A stretch of 32,288 nucleotides of DNA from an uncultured Victivallales bacterium (GCA_903837355.1 CAILUI010000002.1:1-32288), one strand, 5' to 3'; counted from the first letter of the stretch, positions 21,483 through 29,684 are shown. Notes: generated from the sequence alone by a model not told the origin. Numbers and translations: made by a program.

Positions 21483-22682
21483 ATGGCGAACGTTCGCTCC
21501 TGGACACTGACCGATGTCGCGCAACGGGTCTTCGTCGACCGTCTGGACCTGAACCCCAGCGTGGTGGCCGTGCCTTCGGAGGTGCCCTGGGCCATCCGCA
21601 AGCGCACGCTGCGCGGCGGGCTGTGTGATGGCGTCGACATCATCGAAGTCGACAATGGCGCCCTCTCGTTCACGCTGGTGCCAACCCGCGGCATGGGACT
21701 TTGGAAGGGCTCCTACCGCGGTACCTTCATCGGCTGGCAAGCGCCGGTAGCGGGGCCGGTCAACCCCTGGTTCGTCAACCCGCTGGACCAGGGCGGCCTG
21801 GGCTGGCTGAAGGGCTTCGACGAGTGCATCGTGCGCTGCGGCCTCGGCTCGAACGGACCGCCCTGCACCGACGTCGTGCCCGATAACAACGGCAACCCCT
21901 CCAAGGTGAACCTGACCCTGCATGGCCGCATCGCCAACCTGCCGGCCAACCGCGTCGAGATCCAGATCAAGCCTGGTCCGCCCACGGAACTGACCGTGAT
22001 CGGCGTGGTCGACGAGTCGATGCTCTTCTGCCCGCAACTGCGGCTGGTGACGCGCATCAGCACGACGGTCGGCTCGAACCGGCTCACGATCAGCGACCGC
22101 ATCGTCAACTTCCGCGAGGTGGCCGACGAGGTCGAGTTGCTGTACCACTGCAACTTCGGCATGCCCTTCATCGACAAGGGGGCGCGCCTGGTGGCTCCGA
22201 GCCTAAGCGTGGCGCCGCGCGACGCGCGGGCGGTCGAGGGCCTGGCCGGCTACGATACCTACCTCGGCCCCACGCCGGGGTACGTCGAACAGTGCTACTG
22301 GCACGACCTGGCCGCCGGCAGCGATGGCATGACGTTGGCCATGCTGCGCAACAGCGATGGCGACAACGGAGTCGTGCTGCGCTACCCGAAGGCCCAACTG
22401 CCCTGCTTCACCCAATGGAAGAATACGGTGGGTGAGCGCGAGGGCTACGTCACCGGCATGGAGCCAGGCATCAACCTGCCCAACCCCAAGACCTTCGAGC
22501 GCGAAAAGGGGCGCGTGGTCGTCCTCCAACCGGGGGCATCCTACAGCAGCGATCTGACCCTGGAGATCCATGACCAGGCCGAGGGGGTGGCCGCGGTCGA
22601 AGCGGAAGTCGCCAGTCTCCTGGCCGGCCGCAAGACGGTCGTTCATCCGCGGCCCATCGCCACCTGGTCGCCGGGGGCGTAA
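21483..22682 (+). CDS. DUF4432 family (galactose-mutarotase-like) protein
   Basis: The 399-residue protein matches the aldose-1-epimerase-like DUF4432 family: an early L-V-P-T-R-G-M-G-L-W motif, a central L-Y-H-C-N-F-G-M-P histidine segment and a late G-M-E-P-G-I-N-L-P-N with the candidate catalytic glutamate. The fold is a beta-supersandwich that binds sugars; activity and substrate of this family are not established. There is no signal peptide. GGAG at about 21470 precedes the ATG. It opens the rightward operon, opposite the beta-helix operon, and precedes the MFS gene, so a cytoplasmic role in handling imported sugar is likely. Confidence 0.85.
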   Translation: MANVRSWTLTDVAQRVFVDRLDLNPSVVAVPSEVPWAIRKRTLRGGLCDGVDIIEVDNGALSFTLVPTRGMGLWKGSYRGTFIGWQAPVAGPVNPWFVNPLDQGGLGWLKGFDECIVRCGLGSNGPPCTDVVPDNNGNPSKVNLTLHGRIANLPANRVEIQIKPGPPTELTVIGVVDESMLFCPQLRLVTRISTTVGSNRLTISDRIVNFREVADEVELLYHCNFGMPFIDKGARLVAPSLSVAPRDARAVEGLAGYDTYLGPTPGYVEQCYWHDLAAGSDGMTLAMLRNSDGDNGVVLRYPKAQLPCFTQWKNTVGEREGYVTGMEPGINLPNPKTFEREKGRVVVLQPGASYSSDLTLEIHDQAEGVAAVEAEVASLLAGRKTVVHPRPIATWSPGA

Positions 22683-22713
22683 GGGGTCCCGGAGCCGGCA
22701 GCCCCGGGTGCGG

Positions 22714-22795
22714 GGTTTCAGGCGAGTAGTCGGCGCGTTGCCCGACACCGATCTACAACCAAGCCATCTACGGGACACCCAACGCGTCTGAAACC
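22714..22795 (+). other. Inverted repeats in the DUF4432-MFS gap
   Basis: GGTTTCAG (22714-22721) pairs with CTGAAACC (22788-22795), and inside it GTCGG...CCGAC gives a second stem. The G-rich flank also faces a C-rich flank. The 168-nt space could hold a structured leader for the MFS gene or a weak terminator; no T-run is seen. Confidence 0.4.
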
Positions 22796-22850
22796 GCCCC
22801 CTCACAGCCCTGCCGGCGGCAGCCTTGTACCGGCCGCGTTTCCGCCCGGG

Positions 22851-24038
22851 ATGGCCTGGCGCTTTCTGCTGGTCTACCTGGCGCTCTATGTGCCCTTTGC
22901 GGTGGTCACGCCCTACCTGCAGAAATTGCTGTTTCTGCGCGGTTTTCGCGAGGACCAGATCGGGCTGATCCAGGGCTGTTTCGAGGCCATGGCCGTGGTG
23001 GCCCCACCGCTCTGGGGGTACCTCTCGGACCGCAGCGGCCGGCCACGAATGGTACTCGCCCTGTGCATGTGTGGCGCCATCCCCGCCTTCCAGGTGTTTG
23101 GCCTGGTCCACGGGTTGACGGCGGCGCTGGGCACGGCAGCGCTGTTCGGGCTGTTCTACCGGCCCCTGATCCCGCTCACCGATGGGATCACCTTCCGCTA
23201 CCTCCACACCCACGGCGGCGACTACGGTAAGATCCGGATCGGCGGCTCGCTGGCCTTCATCGGTTGCCTGCTGCTGCTCGAACCGCTGGGCATTGGCAGC
23301 AGTCGGGATGGCTCCATGATCTTGGCGGCGGTGGCGGTCGCCGGGCTGTTCCACCTCGCCAGCCTGGCGCTGATTCCCGCGGCCGCCACGGCCCCGGCGG
23401 GAGTTCCGCAGGCGGGGGCGGCGCCGCGCCCATCTGTCCGGGCAGCCTGCCGTGAGCTCTGCCGGCCAAGGTTTCTGTACTTCACCCTCTGCGCCTTCCT
23501 TGGACGGCTGGCCCTGATGAGCTACTATGGCTTCTTCACCCTCTATCTGGCCAAGGAGCACGGGGTCGCGAAGGCCGGCCTGATCTGGCTGCTCGGGCCC
23601 CTCAGCGAGATCCCCGTGATCTACTTCAGCCGGCGCATCATGGACCGGATCGGCGTACGGAACCTGTTTGCCCTGGGGCTGCTGGGGATCGCGGTCCGGC
23701 TGGCCGGCTTTGGCCTGGCGCCGTCGCTGTGGGTCGTGATCCCGCTGCAGTTCCTGCACTCGCTGACCTTCGGCGCCTACCACTGTTCGAGCGTCACCTA
23801 CGTCAGCCGGATCGTACCCGCGCGCCTGCAGAGCACCGCCCAGAGCCTGTTCTCGGCGGTGACCATCGGCCTGGGCAGCATGATCGGCGGCGCCGTCGGC
23901 GGCGTGGTGGCCCGGCACTTCGGCTTCCGTACCCTCTACGGCAGCTTCGGCGTCCTGGCTGCGGCCGCGTTCGTCCTGCTGCTGCTGACGGTGCCGGCGG
24001 CGGACGACGGCCGGACGGCCACGGCGGCGGGCACCTGA
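22851..24038 (+). CDS. MFS transporter
   Basis: The 395-residue protein has about twelve membrane segments in two sets of six. The loop-2/3 motif is G-Y-L-S-D-R-S-G-R-P-R (about 56-66), the form typical of MFS sugar, nucleoside and 3-phenylpropionate-like carriers (MFS_1_like), with a long cytoplasmic linker near residues 180-200 that is rich in Ala/Pro. Substrate cannot be read from the sequence; by context with a mutarotase-like protein a mono- or oligosaccharide is likely. No strong ribosome binding site precedes ATG 22851. It ends in the hairpin shared with the convergent ATE/Bpt gene. Confidence 0.85.
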   Translation: MAWRFLLVYLALYVPFAVVTPYLQKLLFLRGFREDQIGLIQGCFEAMAVVAPPLWGYLSDRSGRPRMVLALCMCGAIPAFQVFGLVHGLTAALGTAALFGLFYRPLIPLTDGITFRYLHTHGGDYGKIRIGGSLAFIGCLLLLEPLGIGSSRDGSMILAAVAVAGLFHLASLALIPAAATAPAGVPQAGAAPRPSVRAACRELCRPRFLYFTLCAFLGRLALMSYYGFFTLYLAKEHGVAKAGLIWLLGPLSEIPVIYFSRRIMDRIGVRNLFALGLLGIAVRLAGFGLAPSLWVVIPLQFLHSLTFGAYHCSSVTYVSRIVPARLQSTAQSLFSAVTIGLGSMIGGAVGGVVARHFGFRTLYGSFGVLAAAAFVLLLLTVPAADDGRTATAAGT

Positions 24039-24048
24039 CCCGTTCAGG
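24034..24048. terminator. Hairpin made of both stop codons
   Basis: CCTGA (24034-24038) and TCAGG (24044-24048) form a short stem with a 5-nt loop. The TGA of the MFS gene and the reverse-strand TGA of the ATE/Bpt-type gene lie in the two arms. With a 5-bp stem and no T-run it is a weak terminator, if one at all. Confidence 0.35.
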
Positions 24049-24844
24049 ACGACGGCGGGGCCGAGCGTAACTGCGGCTTCCCCGGTGGGCAGAAGCCCTG
24101 CGACAACCGCTCCAGATCGAGCCCGCAGCGGTTCCGGCCATCCATGAAGGGCACCCACTCGCCGTCCCCGAGCAGCACCTCATTGGGCTGGAAGCCGGCC
24201 TTGTAGCGCATGTGCGGATTGGCGGCGATGTAGTAGCCCAAGTGCACGAAGGGGATGCCGTGCTGCGCGGCCAGGGCGATCTGCAGGTAGACCGCCAGTC
24301 GGCCAGGGCTGCGCGGCAGATCCCGTGGGTCGTAGTAGCAGTAGATGGCGCTCAGCACCTGCGCCGTAAGGTCGAAGTGCGAGACCGCCAGCAAGCGGCC
24401 GCGCTCCCGAATCTCGAGCGTGCGGGAGAACGGGAAGGCGTGGAAGAATGACTCGACGAACTCGTCGTAGCTGACGGCATCGGCGTCGGGGTTGGTATCG
24501 CGGAAGCGCTCCTTGTGCTGGCAGTAGAGAGCGTAGGCCGCCGCCGTCGGCCGCGGGGTAGTGACCTCGACGTCGAGGTCCCTGGCTCGCTCCAGCACGC
24601 GCCGTACCGAGCGCCGGGCGCGGAACTCGGCGGTGCGGATGCGGATGGGCACGCAAGCGTGGCAGGCGCGACACCAGGGACGGAAAAACAGGGTGCCGAA
24701 GTGCCGGTAGCCCTGCGCGACCAGCGCCTCGAACTCCGCCGCATCGATGGCGCTGATGCGCAGCAGCTCCAGGCGGGCCGTCTGCGTCGGCAGATAACTG
24801 CAGAGATGCTCCTGGCCCAGTCCCCACTGTCCGTGCATGGCCAT
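24044..24844 (-). CDS. ATE/Bpt-family aminoacyl-tRNA-protein transferase
   Basis: The 266-residue protein transfers an amino acid from charged tRNA to the N-terminus of a protein, marking it for the N-end-rule protease pathway. N-terminal ATE residues are C15-S-Y-L-P and the W-C58-R-A-C61-H-A-C64-V-P cluster; the C-terminal GNAT-like half has D-P-x-D-L-P-x-S-P-G and L-G-Y-Y-I-A-x-x-P-x-M-x-Y-K. Bacterial members (Bpt type) usually transfer leucine to Asp/Glu, eukaryotic ones arginine; which applies here cannot be told. Start 24844 follows GAGGG that overlaps the sulfatase stop; ATG 24838 is an alternative two codons later. Gap to the sulfatase is 8 nt. Confidence 0.88.
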   Translation of the reverse strand: MAMHGQWGLGQEHLCSYLPTQTARLELLRISAIDAAEFEALVAQGYRHFGTLFFRPWCRACHACVPIRIRTAEFRARRSVRRVLERARDLDVEVTTPRPTAAAYALYCQHKERFRDTNPDADAVSYDEFVESFFHAFPFSRTLEIRERGRLLAVSHFDLTAQVLSAIYCYYDPRDLPRSPGRLAVYLQIALAAQHGIPFVHLGYYIAANPHMRYKAGFQPNEVLLGDGEWVPFMDGRNRCGLDLERLSQGFCPPGKPQLRSAPPSS

Positions 24845-24852
24845 GGCGACCC

Positions 24853-26316
24853 TCAGGCCAGCTCGCCCGGATGCCGCCGGCGCAACTCGGGGATGTGCTG
24901 ACCGCGCCCCGTCGCCTGCAGACGCTCGCAGTAGGCCTTGAGCTGCCCGCGCGAATGCTCCGGCCCCCCTTCGCGCAGCACCGTCCACAGCGGGTCGACG
25001 GCGTCGGGCACGGTACGCATCATGTCCTCATGCCAGGTGAGCATCAGCCGAGCACCCTCCGCGCAGATCTCAGGGCGCGCCGCGGCCAGGTCGTTGGTCT
25101 CATGGGGATCCTGCTCGACGTTGAACAGCATCTCACGCGGGTAGAGGTGGTAGAAGTCGTGGAGGGTACGGATGTAGAACCAGGGGCCAAAGCGGACGCT
25201 GCGCTGGGCCCCATGGCAGCACTGCCCGAGGACGAGTTGGCGATGTCCGCAGTCGGCGCCGACGCGCAGGGCCGGGGCGTAGCTGCTGCCCTGCCAGCCG
25301 GGCCAGCGGGGCACGTTGAGCAGCTCGGCCACCGTCGGCGCCAGGTCCAGATTGTAGTGCAGGCCGCGGTCGACGGTGCCCTTACCGGCGCCGGGCCAGC
25401 GGATGATCATCGGGATGCGGTGCGTCACGTAGTCGCTGGTCCCGTGTTCACCGTAGCAGTTCAGTTCGCCCAGGCATTCGCCATGGTCGCTGGTGACGAT
25501 GATGGCGGTGTCGTCGAGGACGCCGGCCGCGTCGAGGCAGTCCAGAATCTGGCCGATGTGGCCATCCATGAAACGAATGCCGCAGTCGTAGCCGTCGATC
25601 AGGCGGCGCCAGTCGCCCATATCGCGCACTTCGCCCAGGTGTCGGGAGACGTAGCGTGGGGCGACCTGATTATCCCACATATTGACGTCCTGAGCGCCGT
25701 GGCCGCCCGGCAGCGCACGGTTCCGCTCCAGCACCGCCGGGGTATGCCACGCTGGCAACGGATCGTTGGCAAAGGGGTTGCCAAACTCCGCGGGAGCGCG
25801 GTAAGGGGTGTGCGGATCCCAGTAGTTCACGTGCAGCAACCAGTTATCCTGCGTCGCGTTGCGGCCGAGCCAGTCGAGCACCGCCGGGGTGACCTCTTCG
25901 GCCGACTCCATGCCGCCCTTGCCGGTGTTGACCGTCTCGTTGAAGCCGGCGCTGAACCACCACGCCGAATGCCGCTCGGGAAACGGGCTCACCGAGACCG
26001 TCCGCAGGCCGGCCTTGCGGAAGACCATCCACAGACTGTTGTTGGAGAAGGCACTGCGGAAGCGGCGCCCGCTCGCCTCCAGGCGCATGTCGGCAGCCGT
26101 GCCCCCATGCCCAACCACCCCGGTGCGAATGCCAAACTGGCCGCTGACCAAAGAGGCCCGCGAGGGCAGGCAGGGCGCGTCCGAACAGTAGTAGTCATCG
26201 AAACGTACACCCTCGGCGGCGATGCGGTCGAGGTTCGGGCTGGTGCAACGCGGGTAGCCGTAGCAGCCCAGGTGATCTGGCCGCAGGGTATCCAGATCCA
26301 GAAACAGGACGCGCAT
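24853..26316 (-). CDS. Formylglycine-dependent sulfatase
   Basis: The 487-residue type I sulfatase removes sulfate esters. The signature C49-L-P-S-R53 (C-x-P-S-R, cysteine converted to formylglycine by FGE) is exact, with acidic D7/D9 in L-D-L-D-T-L-R-P-D near the start for metal binding and T-S-D-H-G-E in the later core for the second half of the metal site. No signal peptide, so if it acts on extracellular glycans the route is unclear; a cytoplasmic monosaccharide or oligosaccharide sulfate is possible. Start 26316 is fixed by AGAGGAG 8-10 nt upstream; a longer frame to 26343 exists. It is the first gene of a two-gene operon with the ATE/Bpt gene. Confidence 0.92.
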   Translation of the reverse strand: MRVLFLDLDTLRPDHLGCYGYPRCTSPNLDRIAAEGVRFDDYYCSDAPCLPSRASLVSGQFGIRTGVVGHGGTAADMRLEASGRRFRSAFSNNSLWMVFRKAGLRTVSVSPFPERHSAWWFSAGFNETVNTGKGGMESAEEVTPAVLDWLGRNATQDNWLLHVNYWDPHTPYRAPAEFGNPFANDPLPAWHTPAVLERNRALPGGHGAQDVNMWDNQVAPRYVSRHLGEVRDMGDWRRLIDGYDCGIRFMDGHIGQILDCLDAAGVLDDTAIIVTSDHGECLGELNCYGEHGTSDYVTHRIPMIIRWPGAGKGTVDRGLHYNLDLAPTVAELLNVPRWPGWQGSSYAPALRVGADCGHRQLVLGQCCHGAQRSVRFGPWFYIRTLHDFYHLYPREMLFNVEQDPHETNDLAAARPEICAEGARLMLTWHEDMMRTVPDAVDPLWTVLREGGPEHSRGQLKAYCERLQATGRGQHIPELRRRHPGELA

Positions 26317-26489
26317 GGCTGACTCCTCTGGCCTCGTTGCCATTCCGTGACACCGCCAGCACTCCCGTGCCGCCGTACCATTCTAGGGCACCCAACCCCG
26401 CTTTCAAGCTGGCGGACGGAGGGGAGCTACGGGTGGTCCTGGAACTCCCACCCGTCCCATGGAAGGCCCAGAGGCTGTAGCGGTTTGGA

Positions 26490-26568
26490 CTGTAGGCTAT
26501 TAGGTTACAGCACCGGACCCAAGCCCGGAAACGCAGAATACCCCGACGTAAGACCTAACAGCCTACAG
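26490..26568 (-). terminator. 16-bp inverted repeat, likely terminator or repeat element
   Basis: CTGTAGGCTATTAGGT (26490-26505) pairs with ACCTAACAGCCTACAG (26553-26568) with one mismatch and a 47-nt loop. A third copy of ACCTAACAGCC follows at 26576-26586. The element lies downstream of the 343-aa gene (ending at 26606) on its strand and before the sulfatase, so it can end that transcript; its repeated units also look like a mobile intergenic repeat. Nothing else was found in 26317-26605. Confidence 0.55.
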
Positions 26569-26605
26569 CCTGACCACCTAACAGCCTTGGCGGCCTGTGG
26601 GACGC

Positions 26606-27637
26606 CTATGCCTGAAACTCCCTGACCTGCCCCGGCCGCAGCCCGGCACGCAGGGTCACGACCCTGTCGATCGGTACCGAGTCGTTCTCGGGCAGCGGCG
26701 CTTGCCGCTTGGCCTTGCCCATCTCGGCCACGCTCTTGAGGCCGGCCAGGGCGGCGCTGCCTGCCACCGCCTTGCCCGTCTCGTTGTAGTAGTCGAACCA
26801 CGGAAGCCGCGCCGCCGCGTACTGCCGGGCGGTGGGCGGCGTGGTTGGCGGGGGGCGCTCGGTGATGCGGCACCAGTCACAGGAGTTCACGATGTGGACG
26901 AAGCAACGGCTGGCGGCAGCGATGTCCCAGTCGGCAAGATCGTAGGGGTCGTTGTAGATCTCCTGACGCATGCGGCCGCCTGGGGCCAGGCCCATCTCCG
27001 GACCTGCGCAGCAGCAGAACACGAGGCCGGACTCCTCCACCGTGCCCTGCCAGCGCCGATGCGGCACCTTCGGGAAGCGCCGTTCGTACACGTTCCGCTT
27101 CATCGGGACCACCATCAGTTGGAGCCCGCCGTGTTCCGCCTTCCCGGTGATCTGCTCCTCGGCGCTGTAGCCGTCGCCCAACGGCATGGCGACGAACTGC
27201 CGGATGACGCCCCGCTCGATGCAGAACCCGTCCAGCCAGGGTTGGTCGGGCGCGACGAGGTAGTTCTGCGGCTCGCGCCCAAGCTGGTTCGTCCAGGGTG
27301 ATCCCGATACGGCGTTGATCGTGCCGGCCGCGACCATGATGGCGCAGGGATACTCGCAGTCGCGTTCGTCATCGTGCCGAGCCTGGAAGTTGAGCCACAT
27401 GGCTTCGGCCTGGTACATGGGCAGCATCACGCCACCGTGCTCGATCCAGGCGGCGGGGACCTTGGCGCCGAAGTCGTCTACGTGGGATAGCGGGAAGGCG
27501 CCGAGGCCAGGTGGCAGCGGGTAGTCGCTGCCGTCATCGGGGATGCGTAAGGTGCGCTGGAAGGCCACCCCGAGAGCCGCGTTCGGGTGTACCTCGGGGA
27601 ACGAGAACTCCAGGCCGTCGTGCTTCAGTTCCACCAT
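26606..27637 (-). CDS. Conserved 343-aa protein of unknown function
   Basis: The protein begins V-E-L-K-x-D-G-L-E-F-S-F-P-E-V-H-P and contains L-R-I-P-D-D-G, L-P-P-G-L-G and F-P-L-x-H-V-D-D-F, then M-L-P-M-Y-Q-x-E-A-M-W-L-N-F and M-P-L-G-x-G-Y, E-E-Q-I-T-G. I recognise this as a family that occurs in several bacterial phyla without a named function. No membrane segment or signal peptide is visible; a cluster C-C-C-A-G-P near residue 220 is notable. AAGGAG lies 8 nt before ATG 27637 and overlaps the stop of the XRE gene (gap 15 nt), so the two form an operon. The C-terminal third is rich in Ala/Arg/Lys. Confidence 0.7.
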   Translation of the reverse strand: MVELKHDGLEFSFPEVHPNAALGVAFQRTLRIPDDGSDYPLPPGLGAFPLSHVDDFGAKVPAAWIEHGGVMLPMYQAEAMWLNFQARHDDERDCEYPCAIMVAAGTINAVSGSPWTNQLGREPQNYLVAPDQPWLDGFCIERGVIRQFVAMPLGDGYSAEEQITGKAEHGGLQLMVVPMKRNVYERRFPKVPHRRWQGTVEESGLVFCCCAGPEMGLAPGGRMRQEIYNDPYDLADWDIAAASRCFVHIVNSCDWCRITERPPPTTPPTARQYAAARLPWFDYYNETGKAVAGSAALAGLKSVAEMGKAKRQAPLPENDSVPIDRVVTLRAGLRPGQVREFQA

Positions 27638-27652
27638 GGCGTCGTCTCCTTT

Positions 27653-28009
27653 TTACCACCGGCCGTCACGCACTTCGCGGACCACGCGCAGGACAGCGTG
27701 GTCCGGGGCATCCTTCAGTTGCCGCAACAGATCCGCAAACAAGCGCGGGCGCTTGAGAATGACCTCACGCAGGTCGGCAGAGACCTTCCCGGCAAGGGCC
27801 AGCAGCACATCCGGGTCCTCCCCCAAGTCCTCGGCCAGCCGCCGGGTCGTCTCCTCCGCCAGCGGCCCGACTTCGCCGCGCTCCACCTTGCTAAGATAGG
27901 AAGGCTGGACCCCGAGACGGACGGCCACCTGGCGCAGCGAGTAGCGCCGGTCGGCGGCGGCCAGTGCCTCACGCCGTTCCCGGATGTACGTGCCGAATTG
28001 CGGGTTCAT
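27653..28009 (-). CDS. XRE-family transcriptional regulator
   Basis: A 118-residue protein with a helix-turn-helix at about 24-47 (L-R-Q-V-A-x-R-L-G-V-Q-P-S-Y-L-S-K-V-E-R-G-E) and a C-terminal helical tail (P-D-V-L-L-A-L-A-G-K-V) that probably dimerises. The ATG at 28009 is, by the promoter spacing, at or next to the start of transcription, so translation is likely leaderless. It is first in a two-gene unit with the 343-aa protein and probably represses it through the palindrome over its own -10 box. Confidence 0.85.
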   Translation of the reverse strand: MNPQFGTYIRERREALAAADRRYSLRQVAVRLGVQPSYLSKVERGEVGPLAEETTRRLAEDLGEDPDVLLALAGKVSADLREVILKRPRLFADLLRQLKDAPDHAVLRVVREVRDGRW

Positions 28010-28044
28010 GTGTACTATATACTACACACTCTACATAAATGCAA
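28010..28044 (-). promoter_or_regulatory. Promoter and near-palindromic operator of the XRE gene
   Basis: On the - strand TTGCAT (28044-28039) and TATATA (28021-28016) are 17 bp apart. GTGTAG-TATATA-GTACAC (28027-28010) is a palindrome at 16 of 18 positions centred on the -10 box. With 6 nt between the -10 and the ATG at 28009 transcription would begin at the A of the start codon. Confidence 0.65.
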
Positions 28045-28814
28045 GCGCTGCCGCCGAACTTGGCCGAGGCGGGCGCCCCGGTCGGCGAGGGGCGACGCCT
28101 GGCCGACCTGTGCGCGACGCGACGTGCGTGCCGGTGGCGATCAGGAGCGCGGCGCGGGTGAGGTCGGCAGACGCCCGCGGCATCCTGGCGTTCCGCGAGA
28201 CCTATCCGCGCCTGCGTCACGGCCCTGGGGTGATTGGGGCGGCCGTTGAGGAGGTCAGCGAGCTTCGCGACGGCGGCGGCGTGGTGCCGTACGACCTGGC
28301 CTGACGCGGCCGGGATTGGGCTGCGGCCCGGGTATGGATCTGGAGAAGGACGAGGCGAAGGACGCTGGCCCCGGAACGGCGCTGGGTCCATGCCGGCGCA
28401 CTCCACCTGCCGCGAGTACCGGCGCCAGGCCTCGACCTTCGGGTGCTGGGGGCTGACGTAACGACGCTGGAAGTAAAGGACCTCCGGCTCGGCCCCAGCC
28501 TCCCTCTCAAACACGTCCACATGCTGATTCCGCAGGTTAACCTTGACCCGCAGGGTGAGTTCGGGGAGACGCATCCGGTTTGCTCGCGTCTCATGGTGTT
28601 TCCGAAGTTGGAACACTGCCGGCCGCCATTTCAGCAAATGCCGTTTCGCCAAAATAGCGTTCTCGGTCTGGGCCGCAGATCGCCGTGGTTCCCCAGGGTA
28701 AGTGTGTCTGGCAACCGTTGCCAGATGGGTCGCAGGTCAGGGGGCTAGTGAAGGTGGCTGCGGCACTGCCTGAGGTGAACTGGCAGGGGGAGTGAGGAAA
28801 CGGCTCTACCTGCC
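28045..28814. other. Stretch without a supportable gene
   Basis: About 770 bp between the XRE promoter and the RHH antitoxin. Frames are open on both strands because of GC bias in the first 300 bp; the later part (about 28560-28760) is visibly less GC-rich. A fragment on the + strand ending near 28304 (A-V-E-E-V-S-E-L-R) looks protein-like but has no clear start, and a - strand frame over 28574-28217 has a plausible beginning and then turns into an Arg/Pro run. Neither is called. No tRNA or known repeat was seen. Confidence 0.5.
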
Positions 28815-28844
28815 TTAACACCATGGCATAGTGATGGTATCACT
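28815..28844 (+). promoter_or_regulatory. Promoter/operator of the RHH antitoxin
   Basis: TTAACA (28815-28820) and TATCAC (28838-28843) are 17 bp apart. The inverted repeat AGTGAT-GGT-ATCACT (28830-28844) covers the -10, as expected for a self-repressing RHH antitoxin. The predicted transcription start (about 28850) abuts the ATG at 28851, another probable leaderless start. Confidence 0.5.
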
Positions 28845-28850
28845 TATGGT

Positions 28851-29672
28851 ATGAAAACGATGACACACCGAACGACCTTCGCCCTCGATGGTACGACCAC
28901 AAGTCGCCGCAAGCGCCTGGCCGCGATCTGGCAGGTATCGCAGGCGGAAGTCGTCCGCCGGAGCGTCCATCTGGCGGATCAGCGTGAACAGTCGGCTCCA
29001 GACATCGAGGAACGCATCGCAGCCGGCCGACGTCTGCGTGAGAGTCTGCGCGGTCGCGTGAACCCGGAAGACTGGATCCAGCAAGCTCACGACTCGCGCC
29101 AAGCGTCCGTCTGTCGTCCCGTCGGTGACCCGCGTGCTGGAGGACAGGGAAGAGACCCCAGAGGCAACGGCCCCGGATCAGCCAGGCGGCTGCAGCCAAA
29201 GCCGTGCGGACGGCCGGGTCCAGTCCAGAGACCGGCGGGCAGACGGGAATCGCTGCATGGTGTGTGGAGCGCCGGCAGCAACACCCCCCGCGACACGACC
29301 AAGGCGGCGAGGACCAGTAGGCACTTGCGCGCGGATGGATGGGAACCCGTGCCAGGTACCTCCACGTCGTCGGGGAAGCTGACTGGCCAAGGGGCAAGGC
29401 GGATGTCGGCAAGACGAAACAGAGGCGAACAAGGGAAGTCCAGCGGGGTCGCGGGCAGCACACGTGGCGAGAACCGCGAAGCGAGGGTTGACGCCGCGGC
29501 TCGTGGCAAGGGTCTGACGACAGGGAGAGGCAAGAGGGTTGGACCACCATCACCCCGCTCGAAGGCGGCTGGGCCCGGCTGGAGAGCTTCTCGGCCCGAG
29601 CATATGGGCAGGCGGTGGGGTGGTCGGCCCCCGCCTGTTCCGGCTCAGTCTCCGTCAGGTTATTCCTGGTGA
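28851..29672 (+). pseudogene. RHH (CopG-like) antitoxin, run-on remnant without its toxin
   Basis: The first 86 residues are a ribbon-helix-helix antitoxin: R-T-T-F-A-L-D (7-13), R-R-K-R-L-A-A-I-W-Q-V-S-Q-A-E-V-V-R-R-S (19-38), ending near W75-I-Q-Q-A. In the family the gene normally stops about there and a toxin start, often a PIN nuclease, overlaps it. Here the frame continues for 187 more residues of Arg/Gly/Pro/Ser-rich low-complexity sequence to a stop at 29672 inside the repeat element, and no toxin is present in any frame to 30035. So the antitoxin end and toxin have probably been lost or replaced. ATG 28860 (MTHRTT) is the likelier start by family. Function as an orphan antitoxin is possible; the long tail is unlikely to be meaningful. 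Confidence 0.6.
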
Positions 29673-29684
29673 TAACCTGCATGG
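29548..29684. repeat. Repeat element copy A, with perfect 24-nt palindrome
   Basis: About 137 bp that recur, diverged, at 30321-30458. The start (TCACCCCG, GGCGGCTGGGCC, GAGAGCTTCTCGG) and the end are alike; the last 31 bp (29654-29684) are identical. These include CAGGTTAT (29656-29663) and ATAACCTG (29672-29679) around an 8-nt loop. Confidence 0.8.

Noticed and set aside
27969..28652. A 227-aa - strand gene overlapping the XRE promoter
   Set aside because: Its end overlaps the XRE gene and promoter, and after residue 95 it becomes Arg/Pro-rich.
28840..29682. A 280-aa - strand gene opposite the RHH antitoxin
   Set aside because: The natural-looking MQVITRNNLT start comes from the repeat; after that the sequence is Ser/Arg/Pro-rich with no family likeness.
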